NCBI GenBank assembly: GCA_023954415.1
Contig: JAMLIB010000003.1
Span: 186,001 to 250,000, forward strand
Direction: 5' to 3'
DNA: 64,000 bases
DNA from: Trueperaceae bacterium
GTDB taxonomy: Bacteria; Deinococcota; Deinococci; Deinococcales; Trueperaceae
Below the pieces are notes generated by a model. That model had not been told where the DNA came from. It did not search any database and saw nothing but the letters and a program-made list of their open reading frames with translations. Of this stretch, positions 25,947 to 33,918 are shown piece after piece. Numbering within the stretch: the stretch's first letter is position 1; each line of letters opens with the position of its first letter. Made by a program: the position numbers and the translations under genes.

Positions 25947-26318
25947 ATGGGTACTGACGCCCCCCGTACCAACCGTGTCCCACTCTCTGCCTACCTGAAG
26001 CGCGGGAACCATATCTACGTGTCCGGGCAGGTCCCTTTCGACGCCGACGGGAAGCTCGTCGGGGGCGACATAGGCGACCAGACCGAGCAGGTCATCGACA
26101 ACTTGGAGCGCGTCCTCAACGAGGCCGGCGCGAGCTTGGCGGACGTCGTCAAGACCACTGTCTATCTGAGCGATGTCAAGCGTGACTTCGCCGGGATGAA
26201 CGAGACGTACGCTCGTCGGTTCGGAACGAACCTACCGACGCGGTCGACGGTCGGGGCGGAGCTGGCCATCGACGCCCTCATCGAGGTCGAGGCGATAGCG
26301 GTGGTAGACGGGGAGTAG
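25947..26318 (+). CDS. RidA family enamine/imine deaminase
   Basis: This 123-residue RidA (YjgF/YER057c/UK114) protein hydrolyses reactive enamine or imine intermediates left by PLP enzymes and amino-acid oxidases. Family landmarks are YLKRGNHIYVSGQVPFD, TEQVIDNLERVLNEAGASLADVVKTTVYL and the C-terminal LPTRSTVGAELAIDALIEVEAIAV, including the conserved Arg. The start at 25947 follows CTGGAGG, 31 bp after the regulator. Its presence implies that the unit generates imino acids, in keeping with D-amino-acid oxidation. Confidence 0.9.
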   Translation: MGTDAPRTNRVPLSAYLKRGNHIYVSGQVPFDADGKLVGGDIGDQTEQVIDNLERVLNEAGASLADVVKTTVYLSDVKRDFAGMNETYARRFGTNLPTRSTVGAELAIDALIEVEAIAVVDGE

Positions 26319-26416
26319 TTCATGGGGTCGGGGCTGGTCCGGACCTTGTGGGGTCTGCTACACGGCTCGGGCGGTACTGTGAAGACAGTCCTCCTGACTG
26401 CGTAAAGGAAACCTCC

Positions 26417-27580
26417 ATGCCCCACGACGTCCACTCCGCTCTAGAGCCGCTGATCGCTGAACTGGTCAGTATCGACTCCGTCAACCCCACCCTAGACCCC
26501 GACCACCCCGGCGAAACGGAGCTGGCCCGCTTCGTGGCGACGTGGTGCGAGGAGCGCGGCCTGAAGGTCGAGTGGCTGGAGTCCTACGCCCCCGGCCGGC
26601 CGAGCGTGATCGTCACGGCCCCCGGCACCGGCGGCGGCCGCAACGTCCTGCTCTACTCGCATCTGGACACGGTGGGTGTGAAGGGTATGCCCTCCCCGTT
26701 CACGCCGCGCGTGGAGGGCGGCCGCATGTACGGCCGCGGCACCATCGACATGAAGGCGAGCCTGGCCGTGTGCATGCTGCTGCTGGCCGCCGCCGCCGAG
26801 CGCGGCCTGACGGGCGACGTCGTCCTCATGTGCGTGGCGGACGAGGAGCACGACAGCATCGGCACCCGCGAGGCGCTCGCGCACCTGGCGCGCACGGCGA
26901 AGCTCGACGCCGCCATCGTCACCGAGGTCACGAGCATGGAGTTGCACGTGGCGCACCGCGGGTTCGCGCTGTTCGAGGTCGAGTTCGAGGGCAAGGAGTC
27001 GCACACTTCCAGGCCGGCCGACGGCGTCAACGCCCTCACGCACCTGGGCAGGCTGCTCGCGGCCGTGGAGCGCCACGACGAGGAGCTGCGCCGCCGCCCG
27101 CCGCACCCGCTGCTGGCGCACGGCTCGCTGCAGGCGGTGCTGGCCGCTGGCGGGCAGGAGCTCTTCACCACGCCGAGCAGGGCGACCGCGACCATCGAGC
27201 GGCGCACGTTGCCGGGGGAGACGGCCGCCACGACCCTCGCCGAGATGGAGTCGCTGCTCGCAGAGCTGACCGCGGCGGACCCGGCGGTGAAGCCGACCGT
27301 GCGCCAGGTGCTGGCGCGTTCGCCGTTCGAGGTCGCGCCCGGCGCCGAGGTCTTGGAGCTACTCGGCGCCGCCATCGCGGCCGAGACCGGCGCCACACCT
27401 GCCAGGGTCGGCGCGCCCTACTGGACCGACGCGGCGCTGATCGCCGATGCCGGCATCCCCACCGTGCTGTTCGGACCGATCGGCGGTGGCATCCACCAAC
27501 TGGACGAGTGGGTGGACCTGGGGAGCGTGCACGCGGTCATGCGGGTCCTGGAGCGGGTGGTGGGGGAGTTGGCGAAGTAG
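26417..27580 (+). CDS. M20 family metallopeptidase (ArgE/DapE/CPG2-like)
   Basis: This 387-residue dizinc amidohydrolase has metal-site motifs LLYSHLDTVGVKG (His, Asp), GRGTIDMKASLAV (bridging Asp), VADEEHDSIGTRE (catalytic and ligand Glu) and a C-terminal FGPIGGGIHQLDEWV (His). A lid/dimerisation domain sits in the middle (HVAHRGFALFEVEFEGKESH). The ATG at 26417 follows AAAGGA. A longer frame exists upstream without support. It lies 98 bp after RidA in the same direction and may be cotranscribed. Candidate reactions are deacylation of N-acyl amino acids or cleavage of dipeptides. Confidence 0.87.
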   Translation: MPHDVHSALEPLIAELVSIDSVNPTLDPDHPGETELARFVATWCEERGLKVEWLESYAPGRPSVIVTAPGTGGGRNVLLYSHLDTVGVKGMPSPFTPRVEGGRMYGRGTIDMKASLAVCMLLLAAAAERGLTGDVVLMCVADEEHDSIGTREALAHLARTAKLDAAIVTEVTSMELHVAHRGFALFEVEFEGKESHTSRPADGVNALTHLGRLLAAVERHDEELRRRPPHPLLAHGSLQAVLAAGGQELFTTPSRATATIERRTLPGETAATTLAEMESLLAELTAADPAVKPTVRQVLARSPFEVAPGAEVLELLGAAIAAETGATPARVGAPYWTDAALIADAGIPTVLFGPIGGGIHQLDEWVDLGSVHAVMRVLERVVGELAK

Positions 27581-27600
27581 GGTGAACGTCGGCGGCGCTC

Positions 27601-27945
27601 GTGCGGCGCCTCGCCCTTCATGCCCCGACCGAGATGGCGGTGCCGGCTATCGTCGCGGGCGAACTCGCCTTCGGTGCCTACGACTCGACGCGCGTGGCCG
27701 AGAACTTGAGGCTCGTCTCGGACTTCCTGGCGCCGTATGCCATCGTTCCCTTCGATTCTCAGGTCGGTTACCACTACGGCCGGATATGGGCGGATCTGAA
27801 GCGTCGAGGCGCGCCTATCGGCGCCAACGACCTGCTCATCGCGGCTACCGCGGTGGCCAGCGACCTCGTCCTCGTCACCAATAACACCGGGGAGTTCGGG
27901 CGGGTCGTCGGTCTGCGTTTGGAGGATTGGGAGGCTGGCACCTAG
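27601..27945 (+). pseudogene. VapC-type PIN domain toxin, N-terminally truncated
   Basis: These 114 residues match the body and C-terminus of a VapC ribonuclease: EMAVPAIVAGELAFGAYDS, IGANDLLIAATAVASDLVLVTNNTGEFGRV and LRLEDW. The family N-terminus with the first catalytic Asp (an LDT motif, about 25 residues) is missing, and I could not find it in any frame just upstream. No antitoxin gene is present: only 20 bp separate this gene from the M20 peptidase stop. The protein is probably inactive, the remnant of a decayed toxin-antitoxin locus. The frame downstream is undamaged. Confidence 0.65.
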
Positions 27946-27971
27946 CGCCAGCACCGGGTCTCGGGTCGATG

Positions 27972-28427
27972 CTACTGCTTGTCTGCGCCTCCCTGCGGCG
28001 CCCGACTGAAGGTGGCCGTACCGATCGCCACCAGCGTTCCGTTGGCGTCGCTCACATCGATGCGCACCACGATCACGCGGCGCCCGCACCGCATCACGCG
28101 CGCGTCGGCCGTGAGGAGGTCGCCGCGGCCCGGCTCGAGGTAGTCGACGCGCATGTCGATGGTCGCCACCGCCACCGCCTCGCGCAAGTCCGGGAGTTGC
28201 AGCGCCGCGGCGCCGCCGGCCGCCGCGTCGATGAGCGCGGACATCGCTCCGCCGTGGACGATGCCGCGGTAGGCGTTTCCGATCAGCTCCTCGCGCAGCG
28301 GCATCTCCAGGACCAGCCTGCCGGCTTCCGGATCCGTTGACACGAGCCGCACGCCGAGCAGCTTGTTGAAGGGGATCATCTCCTCCAGCATCGTCTTGAG
28401 GTCGAGGTTCAGCTGGGTGGCCGACAT
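27972..28427 (-). CDS. PaaI-type hotdog-fold thioesterase
   Basis: This 151-residue acyl-CoA thioesterase-like protein has the PaaI motif YRGIVHGGAMSALIDAAAGGAA (the catalytic HGG region) at about residues 53-75, followed by VATIDMRVDYLEPGRG. It hydrolyses short or aromatic acyl-CoA esters in the cytoplasm. It lies between the truncated VapC and a CAP-domain gene and appears monocistronic. The start is 6 nt after a TAGCAT box, suggesting leaderless translation. The substrate cannot be predicted. Confidence 0.87.
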   Translation of the reverse strand: MSATQLNLDLKTMLEEMIPFNKLLGVRLVSTDPEAGRLVLEMPLREELIGNAYRGIVHGGAMSALIDAAAGGAAALQLPDLREAVAVATIDMRVDYLEPGRGDLLTADARVMRCGRRVIVVRIDVSDANGTLVAIGTATFSRAPQGGADKQ

Positions 28428-28433
28428 GTGGTC

Positions 28434-28439
28434 ATGCTA
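28434..28439 (-). promoter_or_regulatory. -10 box of a leaderless promoter for the thioesterase
   Basis: TAGCAT on the minus strand ends exactly 6 nt (gaccac) before the ATG at 28427. No ribosome-binding site is seen. Confidence 0.5.
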
Positions 28440-28591
28440 TCCCTGGCCGGCGCGAAGCGGCCTGAACCGGAGTCCACTCGTGCGAGTTCAGGCATGGGGC
28501 AACGCCTGGCCCAGAGCGCCTGTCGCCGTCCACGGATCGAACGCGGGCTTCGCCGGCGGCGTTCTTCTCCTGCTTGGCCCGTATGGATCCT

Positions 28592-28634
28592 GGATCCCGA
28601 GCGCATGGCCAAGCGGCCACGCGCTGTGCGATCC
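28592..28634. other. nested imperfect hairpin upstream of the CAP-domain gene
   Basis: Three paired arms nest: GGATC (28592-28596) with GATCC (28630-28634), AGCGC (28600-28604) with GCGCT (28621-28625), and GGCC (28607-28610) with GGCC (28615-28618) around an AAGC loop. It lies upstream of the predicted promoter box of the CAP gene, so it may act as DNA structure or end an undetected transcript. Confidence 0.3.
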
Positions 28635-28660
28635 GCCCAGCATGTCGCCATGGCAGCGAG

Positions 28661-28666
28661 TAGCAT
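28661..28666 (+). promoter_or_regulatory. -10 box of a leaderless promoter for the CAP-domain lipoprotein
   Basis: TAGCAT is followed by 6 nt (tcgccc) and the ATG at 28673. No Shine-Dalgarno sequence lies between. Confidence 0.55.
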
Positions 28667-28672
28667 TCGCCC

Positions 28673-29179
28673 ATGCGAACGGTCCTGAAAGTACTACTGG
28701 TGCTCGGGTTCGTGTGCGTGTTGGCCGGTTGTGCGACTACGAAGCCCCCCAAGGGCGATGAGGACCCTGATCCCGGTAAGCCGACCTTGGCCGAGGCGAT
28801 GTTGGCCGCCGTCAACGAAGTTCGGACGGCCGGTACGACCTGTGGCGGTGTTGCAGCGCCGCCGGTAGATCCATTGACGTTGAACGACCTGCTCGCGCAG
28901 GCAGCACAGGGCCACAGCGACGACATGTTCGCGCATGGGAGCATGTCCCATGCGGGCTCGGACGGCAGCACCCCAGACACGCGCATCGCCGCGACCGGTT
29001 ATCGCGCGAGCTGGTGGGGCGAGAACGTCGCCGCCGGTTTCGAGACCGTGGATGAGGTCATGGATGCCTGGCTGAAGAGCTCCGGTCACTGCTCGAACAT
29101 CATGAACTCCCACTTCACCGAGCTGGGCGTGGGCGAGGCGGGCCACTACTGGACCCAAGTGTTCGGCCGGCCCTTCTAG
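28673..29179 (+). CDS. CAP/SCP-domain lipoprotein (YkwD-like)
   Basis: This 168-residue envelope protein has a signal peptide with lipobox VLAGC near residue 21 and a CAP (SCP/TAPS) domain. Conserved elements are MLAAVNEVR, LAQAAQGHSDDMFAHGSMSHAGSDGSTPDTRIAATGY, WWGENVAAG and the C-terminal ELGVGEAGHYWTQVFG. The two His and two Glu of the CAP cavity are present. Bacterial CAP lipoproteins are mostly of unknown function. It is a complete gene with its own promoter. Confidence 0.87.
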   Translation: MRTVLKVLLVLGFVCVLAGCATTKPPKGDEDPDPGKPTLAEAMLAAVNEVRTAGTTCGGVAAPPVDPLTLNDLLAQAAQGHSDDMFAHGSMSHAGSDGSTPDTRIAATGYRASWWGENVAAGFETVDEVMDAWLKSSGHCSNIMNSHFTELGVGEAGHYWTQVFGRPF

Positions 29180-29241
29180 CGCGGGGACGCTACATTGTCA
29201 GGAATTGGCTGTAAGGCCCTCTGGAGCCGAGTCTCATGACG

Positions 29242-29269
29242 ATGGGACTAGAACAGCCTGTCGTCCCAT
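29242..29269. terminator. possible hairpin between convergent CAP and LRR genes
   Basis: ATGGGAC (29242-29248) pairs with GTCCCAT (29263-29269) around a 14-nt loop. A second small hairpin CCGGC-GCAA-GCCGG (29313-29326) lies just beyond the LRR-gene stop. Neither has a T tract. The rest of this 153-bp gap shows nothing. Confidence 0.35.
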
Positions 29270-29332
29270 AGATAGTCGAGCCTGCGCAGTTCCCGTTGCC
29301 AGGCGGCTGCCCCCGGCGCAAGCCGGCCTCAC

Positions 29333-30547
29333 TCAAGGCAACACGGCCTCACACAGCTCCTCGTCCTGATAAGGCGTGTAGTTGAAGTTCACCCCGCGCG
29401 CCTGCAAGGTATAGATCGCGTCGTTGTTGCTCGGGTAGAGGTAGGGCAAGGCCCCGTTGAGCCCGAGGCAGTTCAGCCGCAGGTACAGCCAGGCGCCGGG
29501 CGCGAACATGTCGGGGTTCACGGTCAGCGGCCCGAGCTCCCAGATGAGGTTGTTCGCGAGGTCCAGGTTCTCGATGCCGTCGGCCAGGTCGGCCAGCGGC
29601 AGCAGGTCGGTCAGCCGGTTGTTGTCCAGGAGGAGCTTCGTGATCTTCGGGCTCCGGGCTATGCCGTTGAGGTTGGTGAGCTGGTTGTAGCTGAGGACGA
29701 GCACGTCGAGGTTCACGGGCGGCAGGACCGGCACGGCGGTGAGCTGGTTGCGGGCGAGGTAGATCTCCTCGAGGTTCGTCATGCTGGTCAGGTCCGGCAC
29801 GCTCGCGAGCTTCGCCCCGTTAACGCGCAGCACGCGCAGGGTCGCGAGCTGCGTGATACCGCTCAGGCTCGTCAGCTCGCTGTTCTCGATCTCCAGGTTC
29901 GTGAGCGAGCTCGACTGCACGAGCTGCCCAAGGCTCGTGACGGGGTTCCCGAGCGAGCGGAAGAACGTGAGGGCCGGCAGGCTGCCGAGTGCGTCCAGGT
30001 TGGCGAGCACGCCGTGGTCGACGACGACCGAGGCTAGCACCGGCAAGCCGCGCAGCGGCTCCAGGCTGGTCACCTGCGTCCGGTCGAGCGAGAGCGACTC
30101 GAGGTCGGTCATCTTGGACGCGAACGCGAGCGTGTCCAGCGGCACTTCCCAGAACGTGAGGTCCTTGACCTTCGTGAGCGCGGCGAGCTTCGCCGCGTGG
30201 GAGGGTGGGAACGGGCTGTTGTCGAAGCTCACGCGCGTGGCGTTGACGAGGTACTGGACCCCCTCCAGCGAACCAAGGGTGACGCCGCGGATATTCAGCT
30301 GCTTGACCACGGCGAGGTTCGCGCAGGTGAGCTCCTCGCTCCCACCCGTGTCGCGCCGCACGGCCGTGGTGATGCTTGCCCGCAGGTTCTCGTCCGGGAT
30401 GCTCACGAGAGAGCTGGGGTCCGTGCACTGCGGTTCGGGGTCGCGCGGCGGCGTGGGGGTCCCGCAGGCGGCGAGGAGGACGAGCAGGAGCGCGAGAGCT
30501 GCTAGGCGCCGCGAAGGGCTGGGGGAGGTGAGGGGACGGTGGCGCAT
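29333..30547 (-). CDS. leucine-rich-repeat lipoprotein (internalin-like)
   Basis: This 404-residue protein has a signal peptide with lipobox LLAAC near residue 28, then a cap resembling internalins (SLVSIPDENLRASITTAV). About ten irregular 21-23-residue leucine-rich repeats follow, such as LSLDRTQVTSLEPLRGLP, IENSELTSLSGITQLATL, LVLSYNQLTNLNGI and LLDNNRLTDLLPL. It is probably displayed on the cell surface and binds protein or carbohydrate. A GGAGG site precedes the ATG. It lies 101 bp downstream of another large lipoprotein gene in the same direction. Confidence 0.8.
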   Translation of the reverse strand: MRHRPLTSPSPSRRLAALALLLVLLAACGTPTPPRDPEPQCTDPSSLVSIPDENLRASITTAVRRDTGGSEELTCANLAVVKQLNIRGVTLGSLEGVQYLVNATRVSFDNSPFPPSHAAKLAALTKVKDLTFWEVPLDTLAFASKMTDLESLSLDRTQVTSLEPLRGLPVLASVVVDHGVLANLDALGSLPALTFFRSLGNPVTSLGQLVQSSSLTNLEIENSELTSLSGITQLATLRVLRVNGAKLASVPDLTSMTNLEEIYLARNQLTAVPVLPPVNLDVLVLSYNQLTNLNGIARSPKITKLLLDNNRLTDLLPLADLADGIENLDLANNLIWELGPLTVNPDMFAPGAWLYLRLNCLGLNGALPYLYPSNNDAIYTLQARGVNFNYTPYQDEELCEAVLP

Positions 30548-30648
30548 CTGGAGCCTCCAACGGGCAGGGCGACCTAGACCGGTCGTCGCTTCCGTCAGCT
30601 TGGCCCCAGGTGGGTTAAGCCAGGTTTAAACCGCCGTCCCCTCGACCC

Positions 30649-32961
30649 TCAGAACGGGATCGTGAACGTGTGCGTGTGCACCACCCCTTGGTTGCCCGTC
30701 GGCCTCCCGCAGCCGAGATCGAAGCCCGGGTCGGCAACTGCCGACCGCTTGCCCTTGACGAGGTAGACCTGCCCGAGCCCGCTGCAGTAGCCGTACGAGT
30801 CCGTCACTTCGAAGACCAGCGAGTCGCCCTGCTTGGCGACGAACGCGATCGGCCCGCGCGTGCCGGCCGCGGCACCGGCGTCGTCGTAGATCACCTTGCC
30901 GTTCAGCGTCACCTTCAGGCTATCGTCTACGCCGATCCCGGCCGTCCCCTCGGCGTTGCCGGCGAGGACGTAGTCGTTGCGCTCGACGTAAGTCACGCTC
31001 GCCCGCGCCTCCCCGAGGATCGTCTTGGTGCCGGCGTCGTCGACCACGACCGTCACGTTCACGGTCTGCACGGCTCCGTCCTCCGTGTCGGACTCGCGGA
31101 AGACGACCGTGTCGCTCGGCCCGACCTTCGTCTGCTCCCCGCCGACGAACGTGCTCTTCCCGTAGGTCACGAAGACGTAGCTGAGCGTGCCGCTAGTGGG
31201 CATGGGGTCGACGGTGGCCGTGAGCGTCTGCTCCTCGCCGAACCCGAGCTCCGAGCTCTTCGGCGTGAGCGTGATGGTGCTCTCCTTGACGGTCACGGTG
31301 GCGCTGGCCCTGGCGATGACGGCCTCGGTGCCGTTCTGGTTCTGCACGGCCTCCACGGTCACGGTGTCGGTGCCGTAGACGACGTTGATCGTGTCGCGGT
31401 GCTTGTACGTGATGGTCGTGCTGTTAGTGGTGAACGGGAACGCCTTGTCCGTGCCAGAGTCTGTCGCGTAGCCGGCCAACGCGCCCGTCAGGGTGTAGCG
31501 GTAGGCGATCGTCGCGGGGTCGGCGCCCACGGGGAGCTTGATCGTGGCCGTCAGGACGACCTCGCCGCCCTTGCCGATGGTCGACTCCGCCGGCGTGAGG
31601 CGGAGGCTTACGGGCTTGCTAACGATCTTGAACGTCTCGATGCGCTTCGAGGCGGTGATCGTGCCGATGATGCCGCTGCCGTTGGTGCTGACGCTACGGG
31701 CCGTCGCGCCGAGGAGGCTCCTGAGGCTGCGCGTCAGGCGCTCGCGCATGTTCTGCAGGCTGTCGCGGGTGCGCACGTTCGGGTAGTAGACGGCCAGCAC
31801 GCGCTCGACGGTCGTCGGCAGGGCGCTGGAGTTGAAGAGGTCGGCGAAGGCGCCATTGATGCCCGTGGCGAAGTCGCCGGACTCGATCGCCTGCACCGTG
31901 CCGTTCGAGAGGCCCTGCAGGATGGGGCCGAGGTCGGCGGCGGTGCGCTGCTTCGCCCCGGCCTCCAGCGCGCTCGCGATCGTCGGCGCCAGGAAGCGCT
32001 CGATCGCGGTGCGCATCGCGAGTTCCTTGGCCTTCTGCGCCTGGTCGCTCGGGGCCACGCTGGAGAGCGGGTCGCCGCCCGGCCCGACCACCGTGACGGT
32101 GTAGATGGTGGTCTCGTCCTCTTGGCCGGGAACGGCGACGTCCCCCGACTTGATGGCGCTGCGCGGCACGTCGCCGGTAGGGAAGCCGGTGAGGGCCTGG
32201 AACGTGCTGGCCGTCGCGGGCTGCTCGATGGCCGCGCCCTCCAGGTCGAAGCTCGTGACGGCGCCGGGGTTGGGGCTCACGCGGTCGACGTAAACGAACA
32301 CGGGGCGCCTGAACGCGTTGTAGACGTTGATGGCGTCGTTGAGCGGGGCGGTCTCGCGCACGAAGACGCCGCTCGCCTGGTAGTCGGGGGAGATCGTCAG
32401 GTTCGCAGGGGTCAGTTCGAAGCCGGAGCTCGTCGTCTCGGGGGCGAACACGGCGAGCATGGCTTGCAGGGCGGCGTCGATGTCCGGGTCGTCCGCGCTC
32501 ACCCGTGGCGGGCTCGCGAGCACCGCGGCGAGCACGGCTTCCGCCACCGGGCCTACGGCGGAGCTCCTGGAGAGGTAGTCGATCAGGCTCGCCTGCATCG
32601 CCGGTTCCAGGAACTGGCCCTGCAGGGCGTAGAACGCGAACGCCTCGGCCGTGGTGCGGACGCTCAGCGTGGTGCGCTCGTCAGACACGAAGCCCATGAG
32701 GAGCAGGTCGCTGCCCCGTTGCGCCGTGGCGAGCGTCGCCCCGAGCCCGGTGACCCCCGCCTTGCCCGAACCGCCCGTGACGGGGCCGGCGCCGTACGGG
32801 GTCGACAAGGTGATCGTGCCGGGTGCCGCCCCGGCCGGCAGCGAGACGGTGACCGACACGTCGTGAACGGCGCTCGGGTCCGGCGGACCGCCGCGTCCGC
32901 ACGCCGGCACCGTCAGCAACGCGAGTAGCAAGACCAAGCCGAAGTTGATCCTACGAGTCAT
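30649..32961 (-). CDS. large lipoprotein of unknown function with Ig-like repeats
   Basis: This 770-residue protein has a signal peptide and lipobox TVPAC near residue 21. I do not recognise the N-terminal half. The middle (residues about 440-680) looks like repeated beta-sandwich units with recurring KPVSLRLTPAESTIGKGGEVVLTA and ESTITLTPKSSELGFGEEQTLTA phrases, as in bacterial Ig-like adhesin domains. The C-terminus (DSLKVTLNGKVIYDD...GYCSGLG) is a separate small domain with two Cys. It is probably surface-exposed. A GGAGG site precedes the ATG. Confidence 0.6.
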   Translation of the reverse strand: MTRRINFGLVLLLALLTVPACGRGGPPDPSAVHDVSVTVSLPAGAAPGTITLSTPYGAGPVTGGSGKAGVTGLGATLATAQRGSDLLLMGFVSDERTTLSVRTTAEAFAFYALQGQFLEPAMQASLIDYLSRSSAVGPVAEAVLAAVLASPPRVSADDPDIDAALQAMLAVFAPETTSSGFELTPANLTISPDYQASGVFVRETAPLNDAINVYNAFRRPVFVYVDRVSPNPGAVTSFDLEGAAIEQPATASTFQALTGFPTGDVPRSAIKSGDVAVPGQEDETTIYTVTVVGPGGDPLSSVAPSDQAQKAKELAMRTAIERFLAPTIASALEAGAKQRTAADLGPILQGLSNGTVQAIESGDFATGINGAFADLFNSSALPTTVERVLAVYYPNVRTRDSLQNMRERLTRSLRSLLGATARSVSTNGSGIIGTITASKRIETFKIVSKPVSLRLTPAESTIGKGGEVVLTATIKLPVGADPATIAYRYTLTGALAGYATDSGTDKAFPFTTNSTTITYKHRDTINVVYGTDTVTVEAVQNQNGTEAVIARASATVTVKESTITLTPKSSELGFGEEQTLTATVDPMPTSGTLSYVFVTYGKSTFVGGEQTKVGPSDTVVFRESDTEDGAVQTVNVTVVVDDAGTKTILGEARASVTYVERNDYVLAGNAEGTAGIGVDDSLKVTLNGKVIYDDAGAAAGTRGPIAFVAKQGDSLVFEVTDSYGYCSGLGQVYLVKGKRSAVADPGFDLGCGRPTGNQGVVHTHTFTIPF

Positions 32962-33023
32962 GGCTTCCTCCAGAACCCCCAGCGGAGTGTAGTGCCGGCG
33001 TGCTTAAGGTGCGATTAATGCGT

Positions 33024-33045
33024 CACCGGGCGGTTCGGCCCGGTG
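33024..33045 (-). terminator. terminator hairpin after the IclR gene
   Basis: A perfect 8-bp stem, CACCGGGC / GCCCGGTG, with loop GGTTCG lies 38 bp past the IclR stop in its direction of transcription. There is no T tract, as is usual in GC-rich genomes. Confidence 0.6.
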
Positions 33046-33083
33046 TAGTCCCGTGCTGGCGGCCAAGGATTGCTTCCAGACCC

Positions 33084-33803
33084 TCAAGCGACCGAGGCTG
33101 CCATAGCCTTCTCGATCTCCTTCGCGCAAGCCCTGATGGTCGGCGCCAACTCCACCAGTCGCTCCCGCGTTAGGTCGGTGATGGCCCCGTTGAAGCTCAC
33201 CCCCGCCACCACCTGCCCGGACGGGCCGTAGATGGCGGTCGCCACACAGGCGACGCCGCTTGCGCTCTCCTCCAGGTCGAGGGCGTAGCCCCGCTCCTTG
33301 ATCTCGGCGAACTCGACCAGTTGGCGGGTCCGCTCCTTGCGTCCGATGCCGTTAAGGAAGAAGAGCCATTCGCGCTCGGGTTGGCTGGCGATCATCGCCT
33401 TGCCGGCGCCCGTTCTGTACGCCAACGTGCGCTGACCGACGTAGGCGTTGACCTGGAGCTGCCTACTGCCGATTATGCGATCGACGACCATACTGTAGAT
33501 GCCGTCTAGAACGGCGATGTGCACCGTCTCGCCTGTTCGCTCGCAGTAGTTCTGCGCGATCGGCTTGGCGGCCTTCGTGAACTGCAGGCTCGACTTCTTC
33601 TTCTCGCCGAGTTCGAGGAAGCGGTAGCCGAGGCTGTAGCGCTGCGCCTTGTTCTCCAAGTACCGGTGCTTGACCAAGGAGGCCGCGAGGCGATGCGTGG
33701 TGCTACGCGAGAACCCGGATGCCTGACAGAGTTGTTGCAGCGACAGGTCACCGTCACTCACGAGCTCGACGAGCTGGAGTGCCTTCTCTAGAGTGGTGCT
33801 CAC
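33084..33803 (-). CDS. IclR family transcriptional regulator
   Basis: This 239-residue regulator has an N-terminal winged helix (TLEKALQLVELVSDGDLSLQQLCQASGFSRSTTHRLAASLV) and a C-terminal effector domain with TVHIAVLDGIYSMVVDRI and the signature YALDLEESASGVACVATAIYG. It starts with GTG, 6 nt after TAGGAT, so it is probably leaderless with its own promoter. It sits at the 3' side of a five-gene peptidase operon (40246 to 33919) and likely controls it. The ligand is unknown. Confidence 0.9.
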   Translation of the reverse strand: MSTTLEKALQLVELVSDGDLSLQQLCQASGFSRSTTHRLAASLVKHRYLENKAQRYSLGYRFLELGEKKKSSLQFTKAAKPIAQNYCERTGETVHIAVLDGIYSMVVDRIIGSRQLQVNAYVGQRTLAYRTGAGKAMIASQPEREWLFFLNGIGRKERTRQLVEFAEIKERGYALDLEESASGVACVATAIYGPSGQVVAGVSFNGAITDLTRERLVELAPTIRACAKEIEKAMAASVA

Positions 33804-33809
33804 GTCGAC

Positions 33810-33815
33810 ATCCTA
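33810..33815 (-). promoter_or_regulatory. -10 box of a leaderless promoter for the IclR gene
   Basis: TAGGAT on the minus strand ends 6 nt (gtcgac) before the GTG at 33803. Confidence 0.5.
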
Positions 33816-33918
33816 GAACGACCTGCGCTGCCGCCGGAGCGCGAGGAGCCGACCTCGCCCGGCCAGGTCGCCCGGGCGTCTCGGGAAGCTGACGTAGGCC
33901 GACGCTGGTCCTGGTGGG

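Noticed and set aside
28428-28688. 86-codon plus-strand frame in the gap before the CAP gene
   Set aside because: Low-complexity Arg/Pro/Ala composition, no ribosome-binding site, no recognisable motif, and it overlaps the start of the CAP gene in another frame.
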